A stretch of DNA of 23,055 nt, from IMG/VR virus record IMGVR_UViG_3300021960_000542, positions 1-23,055 of that record; one strand, written 5' to 3'. Position 1 is the first letter of the stretch. The number at the start of each line of letters is the position of its first letter. The translations under genes were made by a program, and so were the position numbers. The notes below the pieces were generated by a model. That model did not search any database. It was given only the letters and a program-made list of their open reading frames with translations, and was not told the origin of the DNA. This document shows, one piece after another, positions 5,301 through 13,130 of the stretch. Source of the DNA: a virus.

Positions 5301-5561
5301 TCACCGCTCAACGATGATGTTTGTTTGTTCGCCATTATGGTCGAACGTAAACGTCGCGACCGACTCTCCGCGCATGCAGACAGCTTCAGTCAACATCTGC
5401 GCCACCATCTGCCATCCGTGAACGCCATGCCCCATTTCGCGCATGAAATTCACGATGCACTCGTTGGCGCTCATGCGCTCAACGTTCGCAACACTATAGT
5501 AGTTGTCCCACTTGCCGCATGCGCTGGCGATTCGGACTGAACAAAAGGTGGCTGCACCCAT
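5301..5561 (-). CDS. Hypothetical 86-aa protein in its own transcription unit
   Basis: An 86-aa protein with no recognised family. It contains six... cysteine-bearing and methionine-rich stretches (for example F-C-S-V, S-A-C-G-K-W, N-E-C-I-V-N-F-M-R-E-M) and a beta-like C-terminus (ESVATFTFDHNGEQTNIIV). It has its own Bacteroidota-type promoter about 65 nt upstream and a strong terminator just after the stop, so it can be made apart from the lysis and replication genes. The fold may be small alpha+beta. A regulatory or host-takeover role would suit the separate promoter, but this is inference. The start at 5561 is the first ATG downstream of the promoter in this frame. Confidence 0.6.
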   Translation of the reverse strand: MGAATFCSVRIASACGKWDNYYSVANVERMSANECIVNFMREMGHGVHGWQMVAQMLTEAVCMRGESVATFTFDHNGEQTNIIVER

Positions 5562-5624
5562 CTGAACTGGTGTCGTGGTTGTTCTTTGGGATTGGTTTGG
5601 CTTCCCTCAGCGCCATCGACACCA

Positions 5625-5654
5625 CAAAGATATGCAACTTTTTTCACTATGCAA
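5625..5654 (-). promoter_or_regulatory. Bacteroidota-type promoter (TTG-N19-TATCTTTG)
   Basis: On the minus strand TTG (5654-5652) is followed by 19 nt and TATCTTTG (5632-5625). This matches the primary sigma factor consensus of Bacteroidota (-33 TTG, -7 TAnnTTTG) in both sequence and spacing. It points to the 86-aa gene, with a leader of roughly 55-60 nt. Confidence 0.8.
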
Positions 5655-5664
5655 GTTTTTTCAT
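5631..5664. repeat. Two tandem 17-bp repeats over the promoter
   Basis: TATGCAACTTTTTTCAC (5631-5647) is followed without gap by TATGCAAGTTTTTTCAT (5648-5664), 15 of 17 bases identical. The pair covers the -33 element, the whole spacer and the first bases of the -7 element. This is the position expected for a repressor or activator site. Confidence 0.8.
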
Positions 5665-5679
5665 GAAATATTTTTCATG
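5662..5679. promoter_or_regulatory. Palindrome upstream of the promoter, possible operator
   Basis: CATGAAA-TATT-TTTCATG is a perfect 7-bp inverted repeat with a 4-nt centre. It ends 8 bp upstream of the -33 element. Placement and symmetry suit a dimeric regulator; it could also be a weak hairpin in the lysis transcript beyond its terminator. Confidence 0.45.
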
Positions 5680-5681
5680 CC

Positions 5682-5707
5682 AAAAAAGGGAACCACGTTT
5701 GGTCCCC
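5682..5707 (-). terminator. Rho-independent terminator after the holin gene
   Basis: On the minus strand GGGGACCAAACGTGGTTCCC folds into a 7-8 bp stem with one G-U pair, followed by six Ts. It lies 60 nt after the holin stop and just before the regulatory repeats, so it closes the late (structural and lysis) operon. Confidence 0.85.
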
Positions 5708-5767
5708 TTCCTCACTTGTGTAGAAAAAACTGCACCACAACTGCCGATGTGGCTTGACCTTCCAAAT

Positions 5768-6199
5768 TTAGTCCGATTTGCTGGATCCGTAGTAATACCC
5801 GTAAATCGTCACCGCCACGCCTTCGACCACACCCAGCAAATGAAAATATACTTCCCGTTCTTCAACGCCCTGAGTGGCCCACCAAATCATCATGATGAAC
5901 GCCACCATTCCCACAATGCCGACCGCCGTTTGCATCCAGTCCCGTCCGCCTGTGGCTTTGGTAAATTCCACTTCTCGTTGCCTGGCGTCCGCTCGGTCCG
6001 CTGCCTCCAGTTCCAACAACAGCACGCGCGCCTCCTTCTTCTCCGCTGTCGATACTGTCGTGGCGTCAATCAATGCGCCAACCGCCTGCAACACCTGGCC
6101 ACCCGGCACAACGTCGCCCACTTTGTCCAAGACGTTTGGGGCCTTGTCTCGAAACCATTCGCCCAACTTGGTGTCGCGCAATTTCTTGCGATCATCCAT
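5768..6199 (-). CDS. Holin-like membrane protein
   Basis: A 143-aa protein. Residues 1-80 are soluble and helical, with an EKKEARVLLLELEAADRADARQRE segment similar to that before the membrane part in 3TM-type phage holins. Then come two hydrophobic segments, about residues 88-107 (MQTAVGIVGMVAFIMMIWW) and about 116-136 (VYFHLLGVVEGVAVTIYGYYYG), and a short charged end (SSKSD). A holin permeabilises the inner membrane so that the endolysin reaches the cell wall. The gene overlaps the endolysin stop by 8 nt and is the last before the late terminator. Assignment rests on topology, position and the ADARQRE motif. Confidence 0.75.
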   Translation of the reverse strand: MDDRKKLRDTKLGEWFRDKAPNVLDKVGDVVPGGQVLQAVGALIDATTVSTAEKKEARVLLLELEAADRADARQREVEFTKATGGRDWMQTAVGIVGMVAFIMMIWWATQGVEEREVYFHLLGVVEGVAVTIYGYYYGSSKSD

Positions 6200-6596
6200 T
6201 GTAGACCCATATTAAATCGGCCGGTTTCGTCGGGTCATTGTCCGCATGAACAAAGCCATTGGCGATGCCCAGCCGGTTGATGCCCGCATCCAACAATGAA
6301 CCGACAATGAACGCGCGTTCCCGTGAACTGCGGACGATAATGTCCGCTGCGAATCCATCCAGGTGTGAACTCGTTTTCGATGCCCTGGGGTTCCGCTTCA
6401 TCAACGCGTTGTTGTATTCCTTCGTTCGATACCCCCCACCTTTGGAGATGACAAACGGGATGCCCGCCAAATGCCTGGCGTTGTCCAGCATCTCCAAAAA
6501 TGAATCATCCATGTATTGACCGCTGCCGGGTTCGTCTGGCGAATCAAATTCGCTGATGTCAAAATATCTCATCTCTGGTGGGGGCCACTTTTTCAC
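6192..6596 (-). CDS. Endolysin, M15-type peptidase
   Basis: A 134-aa single-domain peptidase of the M15A type (D-Ala-D-Ala carboxypeptidase-like), which cuts peptidoglycan cross-links. Visible features: YFDISEFDSPDEPGSG (11-26), GYRTKEYNNA (55-64), zinc ligands H78 and D85 in SSHLDGFAADI, and the third zinc ligand H117 in GFVHADND. There is no signal peptide, so release depends on the holin. The start here is GTG at 6596, 1 nt after the previous stop; the in-frame ATG at 6572 gives a protein starting MRYFDISEF, also typical for the family. It is the middle gene of the lysis cassette. Confidence 0.88.
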   Translation of the reverse strand: MKKWPPPEMRYFDISEFDSPDEPGSGQYMDDSFLEMLDNARHLAGIPFVISKGGGYRTKEYNNALMKRNPRASKTSSHLDGFAADIIVRSSRERAFIVGSLLDAGINRLGIANGFVHADNDPTKPADLIWVYNG

Positions 6597-6597
6597 T

Positions 6598-6804
6598 TCA
6601 TTGCACCTGATTGCGCGCCAACAGGATTTTGATTTCCTGCAATTCCTTCATGATTGTTTCGATCATAGATTTCACCTCGTCCCTGTTCGATTCAAGGTGT
6701 CCCACGCGCGCGTTCAATTCAGACATTTTCCGGTTCAAATTATTCCAACCGGCAAACAGCGCCAAACCTACTGGCACCATGGCCAAAATAATCTCCGTTG
6801 TCAT
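6598..6804 (-). CDS. Small membrane-anchored coiled-coil protein (lysis cassette)
   Basis: A 68-aa protein. Residues 4-20 form one hydrophobic helix (EIILAMVPVGLALFAGW). Residues 23-62 form a clear coiled coil (MSELNARVGHLESNRDEVKS and IMKELQEIKILLA with heptad Leu/Ile/Val). The plan, an N-terminal anchor plus a helical ectodomain or cytoplasmic rod, recalls spanin-like, XhlA-like or holin-partner proteins, and its place before the endolysin agrees with a lysis role. It begins after a 17-nt gap carrying the TAAATT-N6-ATG motif shared with three other starts. The exact role cannot be read from the sequence. Confidence 0.7.
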   Translation of the reverse strand: MTTEIILAMVPVGLALFAGWNNLNRKMSELNARVGHLESNRDEVKSMIETIMKELQEIKILLARNQVQ

Positions 6805-6821
6805 GGTTGCAATTTACGGCA

Positions 6822-9341
6822 TCACAATTTCGTTGTCCTCAAACTCCCGTCGGTCTGCACCTGCAAACGCCATCGTTCGCCCGCGCTGTCTTTCAGGACA
6901 ATAGCATCACTGGCATTGACCAACTCAATCCCATCAGATTTGACCAGCCCTGAAAACGATGCGGAAATATCATCCATCTCCAGCACGTCCGTGCCCGCCA
7001 CGGTGATGGTCACTTTCTCCGCCGCTGACGTGCCGTCGACTTCTATCTTGTTGTTGGTGTCCTCCTTCAGTTCCACCTTGTCCGTTGAGGACACAACGTA
7101 GGATTTGAGCGTGTCAATGTTGGACGTGTTGGCGCCGATGGCTGAGGTGATGGACCCGCCACCTGTTCCCGTGAAATCAATGTCATCTGAATCAATCGTA
7201 ATATCCCCGCTGACTGGACTGACGCCATTCACGCTGGTCACAATGCCCGAATCCAAATCAATTGGGTTTGTGATTGTGATGAGGTCGGTTTTTTGCTGGA
7301 TGACCGCTGTGGTTTGGCTGCCGATGCCCATGGAATCGTCCCACCCGTTGCCTGGTGACGGTGGCGTGACAATTTCATCTTCAAACGACGAATCAGGCAA
7401 GGTGATGCCAGTAAACTTGCGCAGTTCAATCAACGTGTAATCGTGAATGCCCTCATTGGGTGACCATTTCCAATTGTGCAACGCGTATTCGATCGACTCG
7501 TTTGTGAACGTGTGGATAAAACCAGGAGCAAACGTTGGTGATGTCCTGATGTCGTAGACGTTCCCAAACATCTTTTTCAGGTTGTCCGCCTGCGCTTGCA
7601 TAAAATGTTTGGTAATCAGTGACGGCAATGGCGCGTCGCCCGCCTCAAACAACGAATGGAACTCGGTCGCCTGCGCCCTGCCGGTGCCTGTGTCCATCCA
7701 TAGGCCACCGCCTTTGTTGCCAATCTTTGTGGTGTACAATGGCGTTGGCAGTTCCGCGATTTCCCGCGCTGCGCCTGCTGTGTTTTGGGCCTTGAAAACA
7801 ACGGTATTGCCTTCGATGTCGATGAGGTCAGTGGGGAAAACGGTGTAATCATGCACCTCCCGCACATAGCTGTCGCCATCGAATTGGTTGCCGTAACTGG
7901 CAATCGTTCCGGTGACGGTGAACGCTACAATGGAAATGCTAAATTCCGCGTCATCGTTCCCCAGGTCCGCAGGAAATGGCGGACAGTCCAGGGCAAATGG
8001 CAAATCAAACGAACCGCCTGCGTTCATGATGGCCACAGGCGACAAGAAAATGGCCCTGTTGCCACTGGAAACGGACCACGACGGTGAACCATATGTGGCA
8101 TTGTACACCTGAACATTGCCTTCGCCAGGGACAGCCACCGTTAAATCGGGCTGTTCGACCAACGGCCTGTTGATGTAGTATTGCCCGATTTTCATGGTCA
8201 CCCGCACCGCCCAACGCGTCGCCGTGTTTGATCCCGTCAACGTGTCGTCACCTTCCCAGTTCAATTTGGCCGTGAAGCGAATGGACATCCGATCGCCTTC
8301 GCCATACAACAGCGTTGGGGGCAACGTCAGTTGAACAGTTGTGGCGTTGGTGACGTAATCGTGTGGGTAGTGCCAATCTTCAACGAATGGTTGCGCTGCG
8401 AACGAAAACGACTGGCGCACCTCCTGCAACGCGTTGATGTATGACCGCTTCCACCCTGCCGCGCGCACAAACCCGGCAGAATTCAGGTTGATGGTTTCGC
8501 GCGTGAACGTGTGCGCCGTCAAGGTGGCCCCGCTGTTCATCAGGTACCCCACCGCTTCATCCTGATCCTCGTAATGGGCATGCAGCGAGTCCACCACGAA
8601 CATCGAATCCACCGCGTCGGTTAGTGATGGATGCCAGTAGATGCGGCAACCGGTTGCAGCCAACGCCGATTCAAGCGCCTCGTATGCGCTCACAAATTGC
8701 GGTGGGCTGCTCGTCGCGTCTTTGTAGACATTGTAATTGGCTTCCGCATCCTCCCAAAACTCCAAACCAGTCGCCAACGCCGTGTCGTGTTCCAAATGTT
8801 TGATGAGAAAACAACGGTTCGTGTCGCTGGTGATTGTCCAGGTGCGCAGCTTGTTCAATGCCAGGGACAATTGTCCCTTGACTTTTGAATACCCTACCGA
8901 TTCTGGATCCTCACGATACTCAATATCTTTCAACCCTGCCAAATCATCCATGGCTGTGATGGTGATGGCCTGCGGGAAATACTCATCCTCAATTTCGTAG
9001 AAATCTGGCAGGATAATCCCCCGCCAAAACATCACCGCAGACGCGTCCGAATAGCTGCTGCCGCCCACATATATTTCCAGGAAAAAACGCCCCTCCTTTG
9101 CGCTGGTAATCGCGTCCACCATTGCCAGGTCATTGTTGTTCAGGGCCTGCAACGTGAACGACACTGTGGACGGGATAATCAGTTGGGTTCTGCTGTCCGT
9201 CTCCCCATCATATTCAAGGTGGAAACCGTCGGACGTGTAGAACTCGGTCGGACTGCTGCCGCCGTACGTGGTGTCATGGACAGCCAAATGCCAGTTGGTG
9301 CCGTTGAAGTCCTTGAAACTGCTATGATGTTTGACCGCCAT
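6822..9341 (-). CDS. Large tail-tip / hub protein with fibre-like C-terminus
   Basis: An 839-aa protein directly after the tape measure (TAATG overlap), where distal tail, hub and receptor-binding proteins are encoded. The N-terminal 130 or so residues are beta-rich and include an epitope-like stretch (MFWRGIILPDFYEIEDEYFP, ITITAMDDLAGLKDIEY) seen in tail-hub proteins of Bacteroidota phages, by recall. The long middle is beta-rich. From about residue 690 it becomes fibre-like: SVNGVSPVSGDITI (about 701-714), an N-x-x-T/V-rich part and a final KDSAGERWRLQVQTDGSLRT. No other tail-tip gene follows before lysis, so this one chain probably combines hub and host-binding roles. Confidence 0.75.
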   Translation of the reverse strand: MAVKHHSSFKDFNGTNWHLAVHDTTYGGSSPTEFYTSDGFHLEYDGETDSRTQLIIPSTVSFTLQALNNNDLAMVDAITSAKEGRFFLEIYVGGSSYSDASAVMFWRGIILPDFYEIEDEYFPQAITITAMDDLAGLKDIEYREDPESVGYSKVKGQLSLALNKLRTWTITSDTNRCFLIKHLEHDTALATGLEFWEDAEANYNVYKDATSSPPQFVSAYEALESALAATGCRIYWHPSLTDAVDSMFVVDSLHAHYEDQDEAVGYLMNSGATLTAHTFTRETINLNSAGFVRAAGWKRSYINALQEVRQSFSFAAQPFVEDWHYPHDYVTNATTVQLTLPPTLLYGEGDRMSIRFTAKLNWEGDDTLTGSNTATRWAVRVTMKIGQYYINRPLVEQPDLTVAVPGEGNVQVYNATYGSPSWSVSSGNRAIFLSPVAIMNAGGSFDLPFALDCPPFPADLGNDDAEFSISIVAFTVTGTIASYGNQFDGDSYVREVHDYTVFPTDLIDIEGNTVVFKAQNTAGAAREIAELPTPLYTTKIGNKGGGLWMDTGTGRAQATEFHSLFEAGDAPLPSLITKHFMQAQADNLKKMFGNVYDIRTSPTFAPGFIHTFTNESIEYALHNWKWSPNEGIHDYTLIELRKFTGITLPDSSFEDEIVTPPSPGNGWDDSMGIGSQTTAVIQQKTDLITITNPIDLDSGIVTSVNGVSPVSGDITIDSDDIDFTGTGGGSITSAIGANTSNIDTLKSYVVSSTDKVELKEDTNNKIEVDGTSAAEKVTITVAGTDVLEMDDISASFSGLVKSDGIELVNASDAIVLKDSAGERWRLQVQTDGSLRTTKL

Positions 9342-11842
9342 TATCGAACCCTGTTTCGTGCGCGTGTGCCGCGCTCATGTGACAACACAATATCCTTTCC
9401 GCTAATGCGTCCAGTGACGGTGACATTGGACCCGCTGTTTGACAACATGCCTTGCAACTTCGACAACGGCGCGATGACTTCTGGATTTGATTTTGCCCCT
9501 GCATATTCGCCGACGACCGCGCTGGTCATGCCGTAAGCCAACCCCCCCTCGGCCAGCATTGGTGGCGACTGCATCCGCGACTGAAAACCTTTGATGGCTG
9601 CACCTGCCGCCACCAAACCAATACCCGCAGCCACTGCGACCGCTGGGTTGGTCAGTAGCGATTGGTAAAACGACATCGCCGCCACACCTGCCGCGATGAA
9701 CTGTTGCCCCAGGTCCATCAGCAAGTTGGCAATTCCCATCAGTGATTGCGCAAATATGTCCTGCATGGAGATCGTGCCGGCAATCAACCCACCGACCGCC
9801 ATTCCCAACCCAACAAATGCGCCCTCCACCTGCGATGACAAATCCAGAGTCATAGACAAATCTGCATGCATGTTTTTCAGGGAATCCCGCAGGGAATTGA
9901 AATAACTGGTTGTCTCCTTCGCCTGCTCGCCCATGTCCTGCAACTGGTGGCCTTCCGCCATTTGTTCCATGTGACGTTCCTGGCCTGTCAACAAACCACC
10001 GTACCTATGCTCCATGTCCTCTGGTCGCTTGGTTGTTTCCCCAGGCGCTGTGGGCGCGCCTCCTGATCCACCGCCAAACAAACTGAACCCCGCGAACCCA
10101 TCGGCCAGCATCCCCAAATAATCTTTCGTCTCACCCTCCGTTTCCTTCACCTTGAATTTGAACGCGTCCAAATCCTCAACGAGTCCATCAATGAAGGAAC
10201 TGAAGCCACCGGACAAATCCGAATCAACCCCCAACATGGACATACCTGCATCAATAATAGACAAGATGCCGCCAAACAGATATTCAACGCCCTTCAATAT
10301 CCCGCCTGCCGCATCCATTAACGCGTTGTGCAAGTACTGAAGGAACCCGCGCCAATTGCCATTGAATAACTCTGTGAAGCCATTCAGGACGTTGGTGATT
10401 GCGCCGAATACTTTGCCCAATACCTGTTGGATCATGTCAAACGCTCTCATCCAGTTGTCCACCAGGAACGTCCCCACCTTGGACCAGACCCACTGGATGA
10501 AATCCCAAAAGTACCCGAACACCTTCACCACCAAACCAATGGCAGTGTTGACGTATTCTACGACGCCATCGAAGAACGTCGCGCCTGCTCCCTCGGTGAA
10601 ATACGCTTTGATGGCATCCCAGTTGTCATATATCAAATAGACGGCAGCGGCAATGGCGGCAATGGCTGCCAAAACAGGCGCGCTAATGCCAGCGAACACT
10701 GGCAACAACAGTTCCATGGTGGCCATAATCTGTGGCAACACAAACAGCAATGGCCCCAACGCTGCCAATATCCCGCCCACCACAATGATGGTGTTGCGCA
10801 CCTCTGAACTCAACCCGCTGAACCAACCCGCCGCGCGTTCCAACATGCCCATGATGCGTTCCATGGTCGGGGCCAACGCCTCGCCCAATGCAATTTGCGC
10901 GCCTTCGATGGCCGATTGCATTCGCTTCAATGCACCTTTACTGTTGTTCGTCATTTCGTCGGCCATGCCTTTGGAGGCCCCGGCCGCTTGATCCAGTGTT
11001 GTAGTTAGTTCTTTTGTTTTTTCACTGTTTTCCGACAACACCAGCAGCGCCGTTTGCGCCGATCGGCCTACCTCATCGAACGCGTCTTCCAACGTCATGC
11101 CTTTTTCAGCCAACGCCGCTATCTTCTCCGTTGTCGGTCCGCCTTCGCTGCCCATGTCGGCAATGATGCGTCGCAGCGCCGTACCCGCCTGGCTTCCTTT
11201 GATGCCCGCATTGGCCAGCGTTCCCAACATCGCTGTCGTCTCCTCGATTGACAATCCCGCCGCGTTCGCCACCGGGGCAACGTATTTCATGGAGTCCGCA
11301 AACGAATCCATGTCCATCGCCGATGTGCTGAATGATTTGGCCATGACGTCCGTCACCCGGCCGGTCTCCATCGCATCCATCCCAAACCCGCGTAAGGTGG
11401 CGCCCGCCACTTCTGCCGCTTTGCCCAAATCGGAATCGGTCGCCTGAGCCAGGTACAACGTGGCTTCCGTTACCTGGTCGATTTCCTGCGCCGTGAATCC
11501 CAGTTTGGCGAATTCCGTTTGCAGGTTCGCTACATCGGACGCCGTGAACACTGTCGTTTTACCCAGTTGTTTGGCCTGGTTCTCCAACGCTTTGAACTCC
11601 TCCGCCGTGGCCCCACTGACGGCCTTCACCTTTGCCATTGACGCCTCAAAATCCATCGCCACTTTGAACGATGAACCCGCAATGGCAGCCATGGGCGCGG
11701 TGATGGCTGCGGACATCGTGGTCCCTAGCCGCTTCATGTTCCGACCAAACGACCGGAATTTGCCCATCGCCTTCCCCAAGTCCTTGTCCAGGTCCCGGCT
11801 ATCTGCGCCGATCTTCACCAGCAAATCGCCAATCTTCGCCAT
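9341..11842 (-). CDS. Tail tape measure protein
   Basis: An 833-aa protein of the TP901 tape-measure type. The N-terminus (residues 1-120) has the usual long helices (GADSRDLDKDLGKAMGKFRS, DFEASMAKVKAVSGAT). Residues 120-330 carry the conserved core (LGFTAQEIDQVTEATLYLAQ, AAGLSIEETTAMLGTLANAG, KGSQAGTALRRI). A hydrophobic cluster at about 350-410 and another near 730-755 would insert in the host membrane during DNA injection. It sets tail length: by the usual rule of about 0.15 nm per residue the tail would be near 125 nm. It starts as TAATG on the chaperone GT stop. It is the second longest gene here, and its size points to a siphovirus. Confidence 0.93.
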   Translation of the reverse strand: MAKIGDLLVKIGADSRDLDKDLGKAMGKFRSFGRNMKRLGTTMSAAITAPMAAIAGSSFKVAMDFEASMAKVKAVSGATAEEFKALENQAKQLGKTTVFTASDVANLQTEFAKLGFTAQEIDQVTEATLYLAQATDSDLGKAAEVAGATLRGFGMDAMETGRVTDVMAKSFSTSAMDMDSFADSMKYVAPVANAAGLSIEETTAMLGTLANAGIKGSQAGTALRRIIADMGSEGGPTTEKIAALAEKGMTLEDAFDEVGRSAQTALLVLSENSEKTKELTTTLDQAAGASKGMADEMTNNSKGALKRMQSAIEGAQIALGEALAPTMERIMGMLERAAGWFSGLSSEVRNTIIVVGGILAALGPLLFVLPQIMATMELLLPVFAGISAPVLAAIAAIAAAVYLIYDNWDAIKAYFTEGAGATFFDGVVEYVNTAIGLVVKVFGYFWDFIQWVWSKVGTFLVDNWMRAFDMIQQVLGKVFGAITNVLNGFTELFNGNWRGFLQYLHNALMDAAGGILKGVEYLFGGILSIIDAGMSMLGVDSDLSGGFSSFIDGLVEDLDAFKFKVKETEGETKDYLGMLADGFAGFSLFGGGSGGAPTAPGETTKRPEDMEHRYGGLLTGQERHMEQMAEGHQLQDMGEQAKETTSYFNSLRDSLKNMHADLSMTLDLSSQVEGAFVGLGMAVGGLIAGTISMQDIFAQSLMGIANLLMDLGQQFIAAGVAAMSFYQSLLTNPAVAVAAGIGLVAAGAAIKGFQSRMQSPPMLAEGGLAYGMTSAVVGEYAGAKSNPEVIAPLSKLQGMLSNSGSNVTVTGRISGKDIVLSHERGTRARNRVR

Positions 11843-12473
11843 TACTTAGAAATTTTCTGCAAAATACTATGAATGGTCGACGCCGATTTGACCTCCTTTC
11901 TGTCCCATGGCATCGGCCAAAACTGCATCAGCGCCGTTCCCTTTTTCAGGTACGGCCCGCATATGGCATAGGCCATCTGCCGCGCGCGTTCCCATGCCAG
12001 GCGGTCCGTCTGTTCCTCGTTCTTCCTCGTCCGCATAATGATTGCGGACAACTCGTCCCATGTTAGATGGTCGTAGTCCCGTGGGGATACACCAGCGATG
12101 GCCACGGCCGTCGCAAACAAATCGTCGTCGGTTAGGCCTTCGCCTTCCGTCGCGCTGCTCGGTTCGCTGGTGTCGTGGCGTTTTTTTCCTGGTCCTCTGC
12201 CATGGTTGCAATGACCTCGCCAATGGTTTGTATGTCCGCAAATGACATGCGATCAATAAACTGGTCCGCTGTCATCTCCAATGGTGGTTGGTTCTCAATC
12301 TCCCGATACACCTGGATGGAGAAAAACGCCAACGCGCCAAAATCTGATTCGTCCCCTTTCTCCTCAATCTCCGCCAGGCGGTATCCCGCCCACCGCTTAA
12401 AACGACGAGAAGCACCAGGACCAAAAAGGCCTTGGTACTTCTCGCCATTGCTCAATACAAATTCGATGGTCAT
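11842..12473 (-). CDS. Tail assembly chaperone GT (fusion made by -1 frameshift)
   Basis: The product is made of the first 98 residues of the G protein (12473-12180) and then 112 residues in the -1 frame (12180-11845), 210 in all. The shift site A AAA AAC lies in the zero frame. After the slip the frame stays open through RHDTSEPSSATEGEGLTDDD to the conserved T part (VSPRDYDHLTWDELSAIIMR, YAICGPYLKKGTALMQFWPM). Lambda-like siphoviruses make G and GT in this way just before the tape measure; GT links the tail tube protein and the tape measure during assembly. The T part alone has only a poor TTG start at 12120. The protein ends two bases into the tape measure start (TAATG). Confidence 0.88.
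12132..12473 (-). CDS. Tail assembly chaperone G
   Basis: A 113-aa protein between the tail tube and the tape measure. It starts MTIEFVLSNGEKYQGLFGPG, has a helical core (FKRWAGYRLAEIEEKGD, FIDRMSFADIQTIGEVIATM) and ends in a basic tail (NRAARRKAKA) after the frameshift site. It starts 2 nt after the tail tube stop. It is the normal (non-shifted) product and should be made in excess over GT, keeping tape measure and tail tube subunits in order. Identification rests on place, size and the frameshift signal, since G proteins diverge strongly in sequence. Confidence 0.8.
   Translation of the reverse strand: MTIEFVLSNGEKYQGLFGPGASRRFKRWAGYRLAEIEEKGDESDFGALAFFSIQVYREIENQPPLEMTADQFIDRMSFADIQTIGEVIATMAEDQEKNATTPANRAARRKAKA
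12180..12186 (-). promoter_or_regulatory. Programmed -1 ribosomal frameshift site A AAA AAC
   Basis: On the minus strand the zero-frame codons are CAG GAA AAA AAC GCC. The seven bases at 12186-12180 read A AAA AAC, the classical X XXY YYZ slippery heptamer in the exact phase needed. A -1 slip enters the frame of the T part, open for 112 codons. No clear downstream stem-loop was seen by eye. Confidence 0.88.
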
Positions 12474-12475
12474 AC

Positions 12476-12928
12476 TTACGCAGTAATTTCCGCGTAAGTT
12501 ACTGCGCCCGTCACCTTCAATGAAACTGAAAATTCAATGTTGTCCTCAAATGCCGATGGCAACGACAACGATGTGATGTAGGCGGTACACGATAACAAAT
12601 AATCGTTGTCACCTGCGCCATCATATGCGCCCGTTCCAACTTGGACCTCAATGTCCAACGCTGTGCCTGCCAACTGCGCCGAATTCAGGTTGTTGTAACC
12701 AAATGTCGCGTCGTGCTTGAATAGACATGTCAAATCAATTGACGCGTCCTTAAGGCCTGGCAACATCTCTGCCCAACCGTTGCTGTCCTTGGTGGTGGTG
12801 TCACGCTCTGCCGTGTTGATGGTGATGGTGCTGTCCTTGATGAGGTCAAATGCCGCCACTGATCCACCTGTTGTTGCCGCCTTAAACTTAACGTTTGTGG
12901 CGTTCAAAATGCCTGTCGTTTGTGCCAT
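12476..12928 (-). CDS. Major tail tube protein
   Basis: A 150-aa protein of the TP901-1/HK97 tail tube type. It starts MAQTTGILNATNVKFKAATT, has alternating beta strands with DSTITINTAERDTTTKDSNGW (central loop and strand), LPGLKDASIDLTCLF and a C-terminal strand pair (NIEFSVSLKVTGAVTYAEI). Such subunits stack as hexameric rings to form the tube through which DNA passes. Position before G/GT and the tape measure agrees. It starts 4 nt after the previous stop behind an A-rich stretch, without Shine-Dalgarno. Length is at the short end of the family. Confidence 0.85.
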   Translation of the reverse strand: MAQTTGILNATNVKFKAATTGGSVAAFDLIKDSTITINTAERDTTTKDSNGWAEMLPGLKDASIDLTCLFKHDATFGYNNLNSAQLAGTALDIEVQVGTGAYDGAGDNDYLLSCTAYITSLSLPSAFEDNIEFSVSLKVTGAVTYAEITA

Positions 12929-12932
12929 GGTA

Positions 12933-13130
12933 TTATCGGGTTTTTTTTCGCAATCGTTTTGCGGCCGTTCGCTTTGGTGGCGTGGCTGCCGCTGTCTCCA
13001 CTTCGACGCCTGGGGCGTCCTGTTCGTTAAAATATCCCTGCGCCTTCAACTCGTTGTATTCATGCACCCGCAGCAATCGCGGACGCATTCCATACACCGG
13101 ATGCGGCTTGGTGAAATTCGCCTTAATCAT
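12933..13130 (-). CDS. Small protein with strongly basic C-terminus, unknown
   Basis: A 65-aa protein. The N-terminal half (MIKANFTKPHPVYGMRPRLL, HEYNELKAQGYF) looks like a small fold; the C-terminal 20 residues are Lys/Arg-rich (PKRTAAKRLRKKTR). No family was recognised. It starts as ATGA on the preceding membrane protein stop and comes right before the tail tube gene. It belongs to a group of three small genes that interrupt the usual order tail terminator - tail tube. A nucleic-acid or membrane-surface contact would suit the basic end but is not shown. Confidence 0.6.
   Translation of the reverse strand: MIKANFTKPHPVYGMRPRLLRVHEYNELKAQGYFNEQDAPGVEVETAAATPPKRTAAKRLRKKTR

Noticed and set aside
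5519-6280. 253-codon open frame on the plus strand
   Set aside because: It is antisense to the holin and endolysin genes and covers the terminator and promoter; its peptide has no domain pattern, while the minus-strand frames are recognisable proteins.
11867-12256. 129-codon minus-strand frame across the chaperone genes
   Set aside because: It lies in the third frame over G and T and lacks any family pattern; the frameshift product explains the region.
12941-12948. Run of eight A on the minus strand near the end of the 65-aa gene as a second frameshift site
   Set aside because: A -1 shift there would add only a few residues before a stop and would not join a meaningful frame.
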